Positions 1 through 6,690 of a stretch of 10,618 nt of DNA are shown piece by piece. The DNA lies in the NCBI GenBank assembly GCA_934467435.1, contig CAKSLR010000047.1, positions 1 through 10,618 on the forward strand, given 5' to 3'. The notes under the pieces are model-generated. The model searched no databases. It saw only the letters and a program-made list of their open reading frames with translations, and was not told the origin of the DNA. Made by a program: the position numbers and the translations under genes. Positions within the stretch are counted from its first letter, which is position 1, and the number at the start of each line of letters is the position of its first letter. Source of the DNA: an uncultured Eubacteriales bacterium. Lineage in GTDB: Bacteria > Bacillota > Clostridia > Oscillospirales > CAG-272.

Positions 1-694
1 GCAGAATCATACTCTCATACTGGTTATACTTGGTGAACCGCAGCGCGCTGAAGTCGGGCAGCCCGTCAATGTGGTGGACATAGCGGCAGAGGTAGCGCTT
101 CATCTCCAGGGCGCTGGACCAGCGCTGGAACGCGAACATGGTCTGCCAGTAGAGCCAGAAGTTCGTCTGCCAGAAAGAGTCGGGCAGCACCTCGGAAATC
201 TTCTTATCTTCCAGATCCTTTTCGGGGGTGATGAAAAGTTTCGAGAGCGCCATGGCGGATTCTTTGTCCAGCGCAAACTTTTTGTCGGTGTGCGCATCTT
301 CTCCGCGCCGGACAGTGGCACGGCAGAGCGAATAGTTCGGGTCGTGTTTATTGAGCCAGTAGTATTCGTCCAGCACCGATATGCCGGGGGTCTCAATGGA
401 CGGCACATCGCGGAAGGTGTCCCACATCACCTCAAAGTGGTTGTCCATCTCGCGCCCGCCGCGCATATAAAAGCCTTTTGTCACGTCCTTGCGCCCGTCG
501 CAGCTGCCGCCGGCAAGTTCCAGTTTTTCAAGAAGGTGGATGTGCTCTCCCTTCATCTGCCCGTCACGAACCAGGTAGAAGGCTGCCGTAAGTCCGGCAA
601 GTCCCGTGCCGATGATATAGGCAGATTTTTTATCGACATCCTTCGGCTTCTCGGGATGTGCGAACGCCTCATAAGTTCCTGCTGAATAATACAT
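1..694 (-). CDS. ohyA: Oleate hydratase (myosin-cross-reactive antigen family), 3' part cut by window edge
   Basis: This FAD-binding enzyme adds water to the cis-9 double bond of oleic and similar unsaturated fatty acids, giving 10-hydroxy fatty acids; it is usually cytosolic or membrane-associated and is linked to fatty-acid detoxification. The 231 residues present begin MYYSAGTYEAFAHPEKP, typical of the family. A dinucleotide-binding segment follows (IIGTGLAGLTAAFYLVRDG, about 27-45), then RGGREMDNHFE (78-88), SVLDEYYWLNKHDPNYS, and the WLYWQTMFAFQRW and KFTKYNQYES-like blocks. Glu82 and Tyr201 fall at the same numbers as the catalytic pair reported for the Staphylococcus aureus enzyme. The family is usually close to 590 residues, so over half lies beyond the left edge. 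The start is supported by GGAGG at 701-705, six bases before ATG. A private promoter and an upstream tetR gene suggest inducible expression. The family assignment is secure; substrate preference cannot be read here. Confidence 0.95.
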   Translation of the reverse strand, partial: MYYSAGTYEAFAHPEKPKDVDKKSAYIIGTGLAGLTAAFYLVRDGQMKGEHIHLLEKLELAGGSCDGRKDVTKGFYMRGGREMDNHFEVMWDTFRDVPSIETPGISVLDEYYWLNKHDPNYSLCRATVRRGEDAHTDKKFALDKESAMALSKLFITPEKDLEDKKISEVLPDSFWQTNFWLYWQTMFAFQRWSSALEMKRYLCRYVHHIDGLPDFSALRFTKYNQYESMIL

Positions 695-727
695 GGTAAA
701 CCTCCTGCAATTTTGTTTTGTGATTCT

Positions 728-755
728 ATTATATCCGTTTTTGCGGCGATTTCCA
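728..755 (-). promoter_or_regulatory. Sigma-A type promoter of the oleate hydratase gene
   Basis: On the minus strand a perfect TATAAT -10 box (728-733) lies 16 bases from a TGGAAA -35 box (750-755, four of six consensus matches). The predicted start leaves a short leader before the GGAGG at 701-705. It lies just beyond the terminator of the upstream tetR gene, so the hydratase is probably its own transcription unit. The weak -35 box would suit a regulated promoter, but that is inference. Confidence 0.7.
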
Positions 756-761
756 TCAGCA

Positions 762-797
762 GAAAAGGCGCCGTGATAAAGATTTTATCACGGCGCC
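762..797 (-). terminator. Intrinsic terminator of the tetR-family gene
   Basis: A perfect 14-bp stem (767-780 with 784-797) with a 3-base loop is followed on the minus strand by TTTTCT (762-766 plus flank). It sits about 45 bases after the tetR stop codon and before the oleate hydratase promoter. The lower stem is GC-rich (GGCGCC) and the upper part is AT-rich. The U-tract is modest, so read-through is possible. A perfect inverted repeat could also bind protein, but position favours a terminator. Confidence 0.75.
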
Positions 798-842
798 CGA
801 ATGTGTAAAAAATTTTATCAGATCGGCGGTTTTGCCGAAATG

Positions 843-1397
843 TCAGAGGCGAAAACGCGAAAGCGCTTCCGAGAGCGAATCCCGGATCAGAATGGCAAGC
901 CGGTCAACGATTTGTTTGGGGTCTGCCCTCATGTCCTCCTTGATCCAGTCCAGCATAATGCCGATGAAGATATAGGAATAGACCCGCGCGATGAATTCCT
1001 TGTCTTCCTCCCGCACGGTAAAACTCCCCGCCTGTTCGTTGATCACGCCGAGAATCAGGTTGTCGGTCAGCGGTTTCAGATATTTTTCCACCTGCTCGCG
1101 GTCCACACAGTGGTAAACATTCATAATGAAGGGTTTGTTCGCCAGCACCGCCTCAAAGATGTTCAAAAACCCCTCCTGCCAGGTGTCGTGCGTTTTCTTT
1201 TCTTCCAGCGCCTTTTTTGCATCCTCAAGGCAGGACCATTCCACCAGATCATAAATATCCTTGAAGTGATAATAGAAAGTCATGCGGTTCATGCCGCAGT
1301 CATCCGCGATGTCGTTGATGGTGATCTTGGTCAGCGGTTTTTTGAGTAACAGATTCTTCAGCGATTGTTCCAGTGCCCGTTTGGTTACCTGTGACAT
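843..1397 (-). CDS. TetR/AcrR-family transcriptional regulator
   Basis: This is a 184-residue one-component regulator. The N-terminal helix-turn-helix spans roughly residues 6-50 (KITINDIADDCGMNRMTFYY followed by HFKDIYDLVEW), with the usual TFYYHF recognition-helix ending. The rest (about 60-180) is helical and resembles the C-terminal domain of DhaS-like TetR proteins, with NKPFIMNVYHCVDREQVEKYL and YSYIFIGIMLDWIKEDM as recognisable blocks. GGAGG at 1404-1408, six bases from ATG, fixes the start. The gene lies immediately before the oleate hydratase on the same strand, separated by a terminator and a promoter. I infer that it may control the hydratase, with a fatty acid or related lipid as a possible ligand; nothing in the sequence proves the ligand. 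Family call is firm; target and sign of regulation are unknown. Confidence 0.9.
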   Translation of the reverse strand: MSQVTKRALEQSLKNLLLKKPLTKITINDIADDCGMNRMTFYYHFKDIYDLVEWSCLEDAKKALEEKKTHDTWQEGFLNIFEAVLANKPFIMNVYHCVDREQVEKYLKPLTDNLILGVINEQAGSFTVREEDKEFIARVYSYIFIGIMLDWIKEDMRADPKQIVDRLAILIRDSLSEALSRFRL

Positions 1398-1455
1398 ATT
1401 CTACCTCCGCCATGCCGGCGCACGGACGTTGCCGCCCGCGCCTTCGTTCCTTTTT

Positions 1456-1484
1456 AGGATACCATATCTTTTCCCGATTTTCAA
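1456..1484 (-). promoter_or_regulatory. Sigma-A type promoter of the tetR-family gene
   Basis: On the minus strand a TTGAAA -35 box (1479-1484) is separated by 17 bases from a TATCCT -10 box (1456-1461). The predicted leader to the ATG at 1397 is about 50 bases. A perfect short inverted repeat, GATA-N3-TATC (1458-1468), overlaps the -10 box and could be an autoregulatory site, but it is too short to be sure. Confidence 0.65.
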
Positions 1485-1497
1485 GCCCCGATCGGTA

Positions 1498-1537
1498 AAC
1501 AAAACACCGGGTAGATCCATCTACCCGGTGTTTTGTT
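1498..1537. terminator. Strong bidirectional-type terminator after tRNA-Glu
   Basis: A perfect 18-bp stem (1498-1515 with 1520-1537) with the 4-base loop TCCA has A-rich and T-rich arm ends. A GC-rich core is therefore followed by a U-rich tail in either direction (TTTTGTTT on the minus strand). It lies downstream of the tRNA-Glu gene and only 13 bases before the -35 box of the tetR promoter. It most likely ends the tRNA transcript and insulates tetR. Confidence 0.9.
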
Positions 1538-1590
1538 GTGTATCCGAAAACGCAACCGTAAAAGAACAGCTCGTTCGGATCATACTTCAT

Positions 1591-1665
1591 TGGTGACCCG
1601 TACGGGAATCGAACCCATGTTTTCGCCGTGAGAGGGCGATGTCTTAGCCTCTTGACCAACGGGCC
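1591..1665 (-). tRNA. tRNA-Glu, anticodon CTC
   Basis: The minus strand reads GGCCCGT at the 5' end and ACGGGTC plus discriminator A and an encoded CCA at the 3' end, giving a 7-bp acceptor stem with one G-U pair. The D stem is GTC/GAC. The anticodon stem TCGCC/GGCGA encloses the loop CTCTCAC, so the anticodon is CTC (reads GAG). The T arm has ATGGG paired with CCCGT (one U-G pair) around TTCGAAT. The length of 75 bases including CCA is typical. It has its own promoter (1683-1711) and terminator (1498-1537). I see no copy of its 3' end elsewhere in the window, so there is no sign of an integrated element. Confidence 0.97.
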
Positions 1666-1682
1666 ATTTGCAGAACATTGCT

Positions 1683-1711
1683 ATTATAGCACATCGGTTT
1701 GTAAATTGCAA
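1683..1711 (-). promoter_or_regulatory. Promoter of tRNA-Glu
   Basis: On the minus strand TTGCAA (1706-1711) and a perfect TATAAT (1683-1688) are separated by 17 bases, ending about 17 bases before the mature tRNA 5' end at 1665. The leader would be about 10 bases. Confidence 0.8.
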
Positions 1712-1880
1712 TAGTTTTTTTCAAAAAATCCAAAAAAGTGCCGAAATTCTTTTCCGCTTCCTGCCATAGTTACCATGGGGGAAAACGGAAAAAGAAAAAA
1801 TCCCTTTGTCTGCGGGGGTGATTTTCGGTGGGAGAGGGTGGTGCGGGGAAGGGATTTCCTCTGCTGGATAAAACCGTTCC

Positions 1881-1909
1881 TTGCATACGGCGACCAAATC
1901 TGCTACAAT
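1881..1909 (+). promoter_or_regulatory. Promoter of the SleB-family hydrolase gene
   Basis: TTGCAT (1881-1886) and TACAAT (1904-1909) are 17 bases apart and match sigma-A boxes. The start would lie near 1916, giving a leader of about 38 bases that contains the AGGAGG site. This places transcription downstream of the longer in-frame start at 1828 and so supports the start at 1954. A sporulation sigma factor, as expected for a true spore-cortex enzyme, is not suggested by these boxes. Confidence 0.65.
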
Positions 1910-1953
1910 ATGGGCATGGCAAACGCCAAATCGGAAAGAAAGGAGGAAAGAAC

Positions 1954-2847
1954 ATGAAAAAAAGAAAAGGACGCCACGCACGACGATGTCTTTGCGTGCT
2001 GACGTTGGTGGCGATGCTGGTTGCCCTCGGCGGCAGCAGCGCGGCGGCAAGCGCCTGGCCGCGCGCCGACTACCCGAGCCGCGTACATACCCGATATGAG
2101 CGGATCCCCACCACCGTCAGCGCCTACGGGCGGCAGATTGACGACTGTTTTCTGATTGCCGAAACGACCTACGCCCCGCTCCGCTCGCTTTGCGAGAGCG
2201 TTTGCAGCGCGGGTGTGTGGTTTGATGCCAAAACACGTACGGCGTATGTGGAGTCAGACGGGCTTTTCGTCTCGGCACAGGACGGCGCCTACTACATTGT
2301 GGCAAACGGCAGGTATCTTTATGTGGATACGCCGGTTATGATTCTGGACGACGGCAGGACCTATGTGCCGATCCGCGCTTTGGCGCAGGCGCTTGGGTTG
2401 CGTGTGACCTGGAATGCCGCAACGCGCAGCGTGTCGCTGGATGGGTACGTGGAACCGATTCTGTCAGGGGAAGCATTCTACGATGCGGACGAGGTGTACT
2501 GGCTTTCCCGCATTATTTCGGCGGAAAGTCAGGGGGAACCGCTCCTTGGGCAGATCGCCGTCGGGAACGTGGTGCTGAACCGTGTGCGTTCGAAAGAATT
2601 CCCGAACACCATTTACGGGGTGATTTTTGACCGGAAGGACGGCGTGCAGTTCACGCCCGTTGCCAACGGTACGGTTTACGCAAAGCCTTATTACCTTTCG
2701 GTCATTGCCGCGAAGTTGTGCCTGGAGGGCGTTACGGTCTCCGACCGGGTGCTTTATTTTCTCGAACCGTCCAAATCCACCTCGCTTTGGGTCATCTATC
2801 ACCGCCCCTTTGCCTTTGTGATCGGTGCGCACCACTTTTATCGGTAA
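1954..2847 (+). CDS. Secreted SleB-type cell-wall hydrolase with copper-amine-oxidase-like N domain
   Basis: The 297-residue protein is predicted to be exported and to cut peptidoglycan. Residues 1-34 form a signal peptide: a basic start (KKRKGRHARR), then a hydrophobic core (CVLTLVAMLVALGG) and an AASA-type end. Residues about 50-163 resemble the copper amine oxidase N-terminal domain widespread in Firmicute surface proteins, with paired YAPLRSLCE and YVPIRALAQALG helices; no metal site is implied. Residues about 180-297 match the SleB/CwlJ hydrolase domain: RIISAESQGEPLLGQIAVG followed by NVVLNRVRS, FPNTIYGVIF, VQFTPVANG, and a C-terminal HHFYR. Glu191 corresponds to the proposed catalytic acid. 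AGGAGG at 1941-1946 lies seven bases from ATG. Classical SleB carries a peptidoglycan-binding domain instead of this N domain. The protein may act in spore-cortex lysis or in general wall turnover; the sequence does not decide which. Confidence 0.88.
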   Translation: MKKRKGRHARRCLCVLTLVAMLVALGGSSAAASAWPRADYPSRVHTRYERIPTTVSAYGRQIDDCFLIAETTYAPLRSLCESVCSAGVWFDAKTRTAYVESDGLFVSAQDGAYYIVANGRYLYVDTPVMILDDGRTYVPIRALAQALGLRVTWNAATRSVSLDGYVEPILSGEAFYDADEVYWLSRIISAESQGEPLLGQIAVGNVVLNRVRSKEFPNTIYGVIFDRKDGVQFTPVANGTVYAKPYYLSVIAAKLCLEGVTVSDRVLYFLEPSKSTSLWVIYHRPFAFVIGAHHFYR

Positions 2848-2883
2848 GGCGGAATCTTTTTCTCCGAAATCTGCGGCAAGGAC

Positions 2884-2912
2884 TTGAAATGAGGGGGGAA
2901 TTGCTGTATAAT
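2884..2912 (+). promoter_or_regulatory. Near-consensus promoter of the phosphoribosyltransferase gene
   Basis: TTGAAA (2884-2889) and TATAAT (2907-2912) are exactly 17 bases apart. The -10 box overlaps an in-frame ATG at 2911, so that codon would not be in the transcript. Translation must then begin at the ATG at 2950. I see no terminator between the hydrolase stop at 2847 and this promoter, so some read-through from upstream is possible. Confidence 0.8.
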
Positions 2913-2949
2913 GAAAGGGAAAATTCTGCGAAAAGAGGTCTTTCGTACC

Positions 2950-3504
2950 ATGTATTATCACATCAAGGTGGCGGGGCTGGAGCGGGATCTGAAACTCTGC
3001 CCGTTGAATGACACGCTCTCCATCGCCGCGTTTATTATGTTCGGGGATGTGGAACTGACCGAGAAGTGTGCTGCCGCGCTGCTTGCCAAAGCACCGGCGT
3101 TTGATGTTTTGCTGACGGCAGAATCCAAAGGAATTCCGCTGGCTTACGAAATGGCGCGGCAGGCGGGCACCAACCGCTATCTCCTGGCGCGGAAAGAGGC
3201 AAAGGTGTATATGTCCGATGTGGTGAAATACGAGGTCAACTCGATCACCACCAAGCATCAGCAGACCCTGTATCTGGACGGGGATGACGCCGCCTATCTG
3301 CGCGGCAAGCGCGTTCTGATTGTGGATGACGTCATCAGTACCGGCGAGTCGCTCCTTGCCCTGGAACACATTGTGAAGGAGGCGGGCGGCATCATCGCCG
3401 GTAAAATGACCGTGCTTGCCGAAGGGGACGCACAGGATCGCGATGATATTGTTTATCTTGAAAAACTTCCGCTTTTCCATGCGGACGGCAGGATTTTAGA
3501 GTAA
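2950..3504 (+). CDS. Phosphoribosyltransferase family protein, adenine-PRTase-like
   Basis: The 184-residue protein has the type I phosphoribosyltransferase fold. The PRPP-binding signature VLIVDDVISTGES lies at about residues 121-133, and TAESKGIPLAYEMARQ upstream matches the pyrophosphate-loop and base-recognition region of adenine/xanthine enzymes. SITTKHQQTLYLDG forms the flexible-loop segment. Many clostridial genomes carry this form, usually annotated as adenine phosphoribosyltransferase, which would make AMP from adenine and PRPP; xanthine or another base is not excluded. The start at 2950 is chosen because the only upstream in-frame ATG (2911) overlaps the -10 box. An AGAGGT site at 2934-2939 precedes it with a rather long 10-base spacing. 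The gene is monocistronic by appearance, ends at a terminator shared with the convergent icd gene, and is close to the usual 170-190 residues. Confidence 0.82.
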   Translation: MYYHIKVAGLERDLKLCPLNDTLSIAAFIMFGDVELTEKCAAALLAKAPAFDVLLTAESKGIPLAYEMARQAGTNRYLLARKEAKVYMSDVVKYEVNSITTKHQQTLYLDGDDAAYLRGKRVLIVDDVISTGESLLALEHIVKEAGGIIAGKMTVLAEGDAQDRDDIVYLEKLPLFHADGRILE

Positions 3505-3512
3505 CGTTCCGT

Positions 3513-3553
3513 AAAAAGAACCCGTGCGACGATGGTCGCACGGGTTCTTTTTT
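3513..3553. terminator. Bidirectional terminator between convergent genes
   Basis: A perfect 18-bp stem (3513-3530 with 3535-3552) with the loop GATG has an A-rich left end and T-rich right end around a GC-rich core. U-tails therefore form in both directions. It serves the phosphoribosyltransferase (stop at 3504) on the plus strand and the citrate operon on the minus strand. The icd stop codon (3552-3554) overlaps the base of the stem. Confidence 0.92.
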
Positions 3554-4757
3554 ACGCCTCCAGCCGGGCGCGGATGGCTTGCAGAAACGGCAGGGAAGTG
3601 TACACGGTCGCCTGTGTGCCGGGGGTAAGGAGGGGAAGCAGGTCGCGCGTGATGATGCCGTCCCGCAGGGTGGCATGGCATGCGTCCTCCAGCCGATCGG
3701 CGAACGCGCAAAGATCGGGGGTGCCGTCCATCTCTCCCCGTTTTCGCAGGGCGCCGCTCCAGGCAAAAATGGTCGCCATGGGGTTGGTGGAGGTTTCCTC
3801 TCCCTTGAGGTAACGGTAGTAGTGGCGGGTTACGGTGCCGTGCGCCGCCTCGTATTCAAATTTCCCGTCGGGGGATACCAGTACCGATGTCATCATGGCA
3901 AGCGAGCCGAACGCCGACGAAACCATGTCGCTCATCACATCGCCGTCATAGTTTTTGAGCGCCCAGACAAAGCCGCCCTCGCTGCGGATGACGCGCGCCA
4001 CCGCATCGTCGATCAGGGTATAAAAGTACTGAATGCCCTTTGCGTCAAACGCCGCGCGGTAATCGCGCGCAAAAATCTCTTCAAAAATCAGTTTGAAGGT
4101 CTGGTCGTATTGCTTGGAGATGGTGTCTTTGGTGGAAAACCACAGATCCATGCCGACCGAGAGGGCGTAGCGGAAGCAGGAGTGGGCGAAAGAGCGGATG
4201 GAGGGGTCGGTGTTATATTGCCCCTGCAGCACGCCGCCCGAAGAAAAATCAAAAATCGTTTCGCGCCGTTCTTCGCCCCCCTCGGGGGTAAAGACCAGTT
4301 CTGCCCTCCCCGCCCCCGGCACGCGGTATTCGGCGGCGCGGTAGACATCGCCATAGGCATGACGGGCAATGATAATCGATCTCTTCCATCCCCGCACGGC
4401 GGGGCGGATATTTTCGGCAAGGATGGGGGCGCGGAACACCGTGCCGTCCAGGGCGGCACGGATGGTGCCGTTCGGGCTTTTCCACATTTCGGAGAGCCCG
4501 TATTCCTCTACCCGCTGCCGGTTGGGGGTGATGGTGGCGCACTTGACCGCTACGCCGTACGTGCGGTTGGCAGCCGCTGCCGCGTGGGTCACGGCGTCCT
4601 TTGTCTTCTCCCGGTTCGGCAGGGAGAGGTCGTAATACTCGCTTTTCAGGTCAACAAAGGGCAGAATCAATTCGTCCTTGATCATGCGCCAGAGTACCCG
4701 CGTCATTTCATCGCCGTCCATTTCGACAAGCGGCGTCTTCATCTGGATTTTAGCCAT
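3552..4757 (-). CDS. icd: NADP-dependent isocitrate dehydrogenase (dimeric, eukaryote-like type)
   Basis: The enzyme oxidises and decarboxylates isocitrate to 2-oxoglutarate with reduction of NADP+, using Mg2+ or Mn2+. The 401 residues align along their whole length with human IDH1/IDH2-type enzymes. Blocks include KCATITPN (72-79), MWKSPNGTIR (91-100), RHAYGD with the isocitrate-binding Arg132, STKDTI with Lys210, LIDD (248-251) and NYDGDVMSD with metal-binding Asp271-Asp277. AAHGTVTRHYYRY and KGEETSTNP follow, where Arg311-His312 match the NADP-phosphate contact. The residue before Arg132 is Ala where the mammalian enzymes have Gly. GGAGG at 4766-4770 lies eight bases from ATG, inside the end of the aconitase gene. 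The two genes overlap by eight bases (ATGGCTAA), which suggests translational coupling. It is last in the operon and converts the aconitase product. Confidence 0.95.
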   Translation of the reverse strand: MAKIQMKTPLVEMDGDEMTRVLWRMIKDELILPFVDLKSEYYDLSLPNREKTKDAVTHAAAAANRTYGVAVKCATITPNRQRVEEYGLSEMWKSPNGTIRAALDGTVFRAPILAENIRPAVRGWKRSIIIARHAYGDVYRAAEYRVPGAGRAELVFTPEGGEERRETIFDFSSGGVLQGQYNTDPSIRSFAHSCFRYALSVGMDLWFSTKDTISKQYDQTFKLIFEEIFARDYRAAFDAKGIQYFYTLIDDAVARVIRSEGGFVWALKNYDGDVMSDMVSSAFGSLAMMTSVLVSPDGKFEYEAAHGTVTRHYYRYLKGEETSTNPMATIFAWSGALRKRGEMDGTPDLCAFADRLEDACHATLRDGIITRDLLPLLTPGTQATVYTSLPFLQAIRARLEA

Positions 4758-6690
4758 GCAGGTTGCCTCCTTCTTTGGTGTAGGGTAACAGTCCGCCTGC
4801 CCGCAGAATGGCAATCTGCCGTAGGCTGAGGGGGCAGAGAAGCGGGTAACGCTCTCCGCGCGTCCGGTTCTCCAGCACCACGCGCCCGTGGGGGAGAGCC
4901 TCGTGCAGGTGGAAGAGGGTCAATTCGTCCCCCTCCGCCATGCGGTCATAGTCGGCGGGGTTCTCCAGCACGAGGGGTAAAATGCCGGCGTTGATGAGGT
5001 TGGCGGCGTGGATGCGGGCAAAACTCTTTGCTACTACGGCACGGGTGCCGAGGTAAAGCGGGACGAGCGCCGCGTGCTCCCGCGAAGAACCCTGCCCGTA
5101 GTTTTCTCCGCCAAGGAGAATGCCGTTCCCCGCTGCCTGCGCGCGGGCGGGGAAATTTTCGTCACACACCGAAAAACAGAAGCGGGAGAGGTAGGGAATG
5201 TTCGAGCGGTAGGGCAGAATCTTTGCCCCTGCCGGCATAATGTGGTCGGTGGTGATGTTGTCGCCCACCTTCAGCGTCAGGGTGGCGCGGATTTCATCCG
5301 GCAGGGGCGGGGCAACCGGTAGCGGTTTGATATTCGGTCCGCGCAGAATCTCCACCTTGTCGCAGTCTTCTTCGGCGGCGGGGGGAAGAATCGCGCTGTC
5401 GTTCACCGCAAAAGCGGGGGGCATGGGAATTTCGCGATATTCCCCAAGCGTGCGCGGGTCGGTAATGTAGCCTGTGATGGCGGAGGCAGCGGCGATTTCG
5501 GGGGATACGAGGTAGACCGAGGCATCCCGCGTGCCGCTGCGCCCCTCAAAATTGCGGTTGAAGGTGCGCAGCGAAACGCCGCCCGAATTCGGGGAAAAGC
5601 CCATGCCGATGCAGGGACCGCAGGCACATTCCAGCAGCCGTGCGCCGCTTGCCAGAATCTGCGAGAGCGCGCCGCTGTCGGCAAGCATGGAAAGTACCTG
5701 GCGCGAGCCGGGCGAGACCGAAAGACTCACGTGGTCGGAGATGCGCTTGTCGCGCAGGATATCCGCCACACGCAAAAGATCCCGCAGCGATGAGTTGGTG
5801 CAGGAGCCGATGCAGACCTGATCGACCCGCACATCGCGCAATTCGGAGACGGGGCGGACGTTGTCGGGGCTGTGCGGGCAGGCAAGAAGGGGAACCAGGT
5901 CGGAGAGGCAGAGGTCAATTTCCTTGTCATACACCGCGTCGGGGTCGGCGGAGAGGGGAGAGAAATCCGCCTCCCGCCCCTCGGCGGCAAGAAACGCGCG
6001 CGTCACGTCATCGGAAGGAAAGATGGAGGTGGTGGCGCCGAGTTCGGCACCCATGTTGGTAATGGTGGCACGCTCGGGCACCGAAAGGGTCAAGGCGCCC
6101 TCGCCCCCCCATTCGATGATGGCGCCGACCCCGCCCTTGACCGAGAGGCGGCGGAGCAGCTCCAGCGCCACATCCTTGGCACTCACCCACGGGGCAAGTT
6201 TCCCCGTGAGGTTGACGTGGTAGATGCGCGGCATGGTAATGGTGTAGGCGCCGCCGCCCATGGCAACGGCAACGTCCATGCCGCCCGCTCCCATGGCAAG
6301 CATCCCCATGCCGCCGCAGGTGGGGGTGTGACTGTCAGAGCCGATCAGGGTCTTGCCCGGTACGGCAAAGCGCTCCAGGTGTACCTGATGGCAGATGCCG
6401 TTGCCGGGGCGGGAAAAATAAACCCCGTATTTCTGCGCCACCGACTGAATGTAACGGTGGTCATCGGCATTCTCAAAGCCGGATTGCAGGGTGTTGTGGT
6501 CAATGTAGGCGACTGAGCGTTCGGTCTTTACCCGACGGATGCCGATGGATTCGAGTTCGAGATACGCCATCGTGCCGGTGGCGTCCTGCGTCAGCGTCTG
6601 GTCAATGCGAAGGGCGATTTCTTTCCCCCGCACCATCTCTCCGCCAACCAGGTGGCGGGCAATGATCTTTTCAGCAAGGCTCAGTCCCAT
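4750..6690 (-). CDS. acn: Aconitate hydratase (single-chain, about 640-residue type)
   Basis: Aconitase interconverts citrate and isocitrate through cis-aconitate with a [4Fe-4S] cluster in the cytosol. The 646-residue chain holds the cluster-domain blocks IDHNTLQSG (63-71), SDSHTPT (118-124) and MGGGAY (144-149). The cluster cysteines are Cys297 in CIGSCTNSS, and Cys357 and Cys360 in CACGPCIGMG. After a linker, the swivel domain has DNITTDHIMPAG (477-488), GENYGQGSSREHAA (528-541) and KSFARIHAANLINAGILPL (555-573). The fused swivel domain and the FARIH segment argue for aconitase and against isopropylmalate isomerase, which is split into LeuC and LeuD. It is shorter than the roughly 750-900-residue mitochondrial and AcnA enzymes but resembles the compact group common in anaerobes. 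GGAGG (6700-6704) lies nine bases from ATG. The gene overlaps the GntR gene by 20 bases and icd by eight. Confidence 0.94.
   Translation of the reverse strand: MGLSLAEKIIARHLVGGEMVRGKEIALRIDQTLTQDATGTMAYLELESIGIRRVKTERSVAYIDHNTLQSGFENADDHRYIQSVAQKYGVYFSRPGNGICHQVHLERFAVPGKTLIGSDSHTPTCGGMGMLAMGAGGMDVAVAMGGGAYTITMPRIYHVNLTGKLAPWVSAKDVALELLRRLSVKGGVGAIIEWGGEGALTLSVPERATITNMGAELGATTSIFPSDDVTRAFLAAEGREADFSPLSADPDAVYDKEIDLCLSDLVPLLACPHSPDNVRPVSELRDVRVDQVCIGSCTNSSLRDLLRVADILRDKRISDHVSLSVSPGSRQVLSMLADSGALSQILASGARLLECACGPCIGMGFSPNSGGVSLRTFNRNFEGRSGTRDASVYLVSPEIAAASAITGYITDPRTLGEYREIPMPPAFAVNDSAILPPAAEEDCDKVEILRGPNIKPLPVAPPLPDEIRATLTLKVGDNITTDHIMPAGAKILPYRSNIPYLSRFCFSVCDENFPARAQAAGNGILLGGENYGQGSSREHAALVPLYLGTRAVVAKSFARIHAANLINAGILPLVLENPADYDRMAEGDELTLFHLHEALPHGRVVLENRTRGERYPLLCPLSLRQIAILRAGGLLPYTKEGGNLHG

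Noticed and set aside
1542..1580. Weak inverted repeat ATCCGAA...TTCGGAT in the tRNA trailer
   Set aside because: The arms are only 7 bp with a 25-base loop, and a much stronger terminator lies just beyond; it is probably chance or part of trailer processing.
1591..1665. tRNA-Glu as an integration site for a mobile element
   Set aside because: I found no repeat of the tRNA 3' end, no integrase gene and no phage genes in the window.
1775..1957. Small plus-strand open frame before the SleB-family gene
   Set aside because: It lacks a ribosome binding site, and the predicted transcription start near 1916 lies inside it.
2464..3480. Minus-strand open frame (338 codons) across the hydrolase and phosphoribosyltransferase genes
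   Set aside because: It spans two real plus-strand genes and the promoter between them, and the product is low in recognisable motifs.
3579..4829. Plus-strand open frame (416 codons) opposite icd
   Set aside because: It is antisense to a clear isocitrate dehydrogenase, its translation has no family features, and no promoter or ribosome binding site precedes it.
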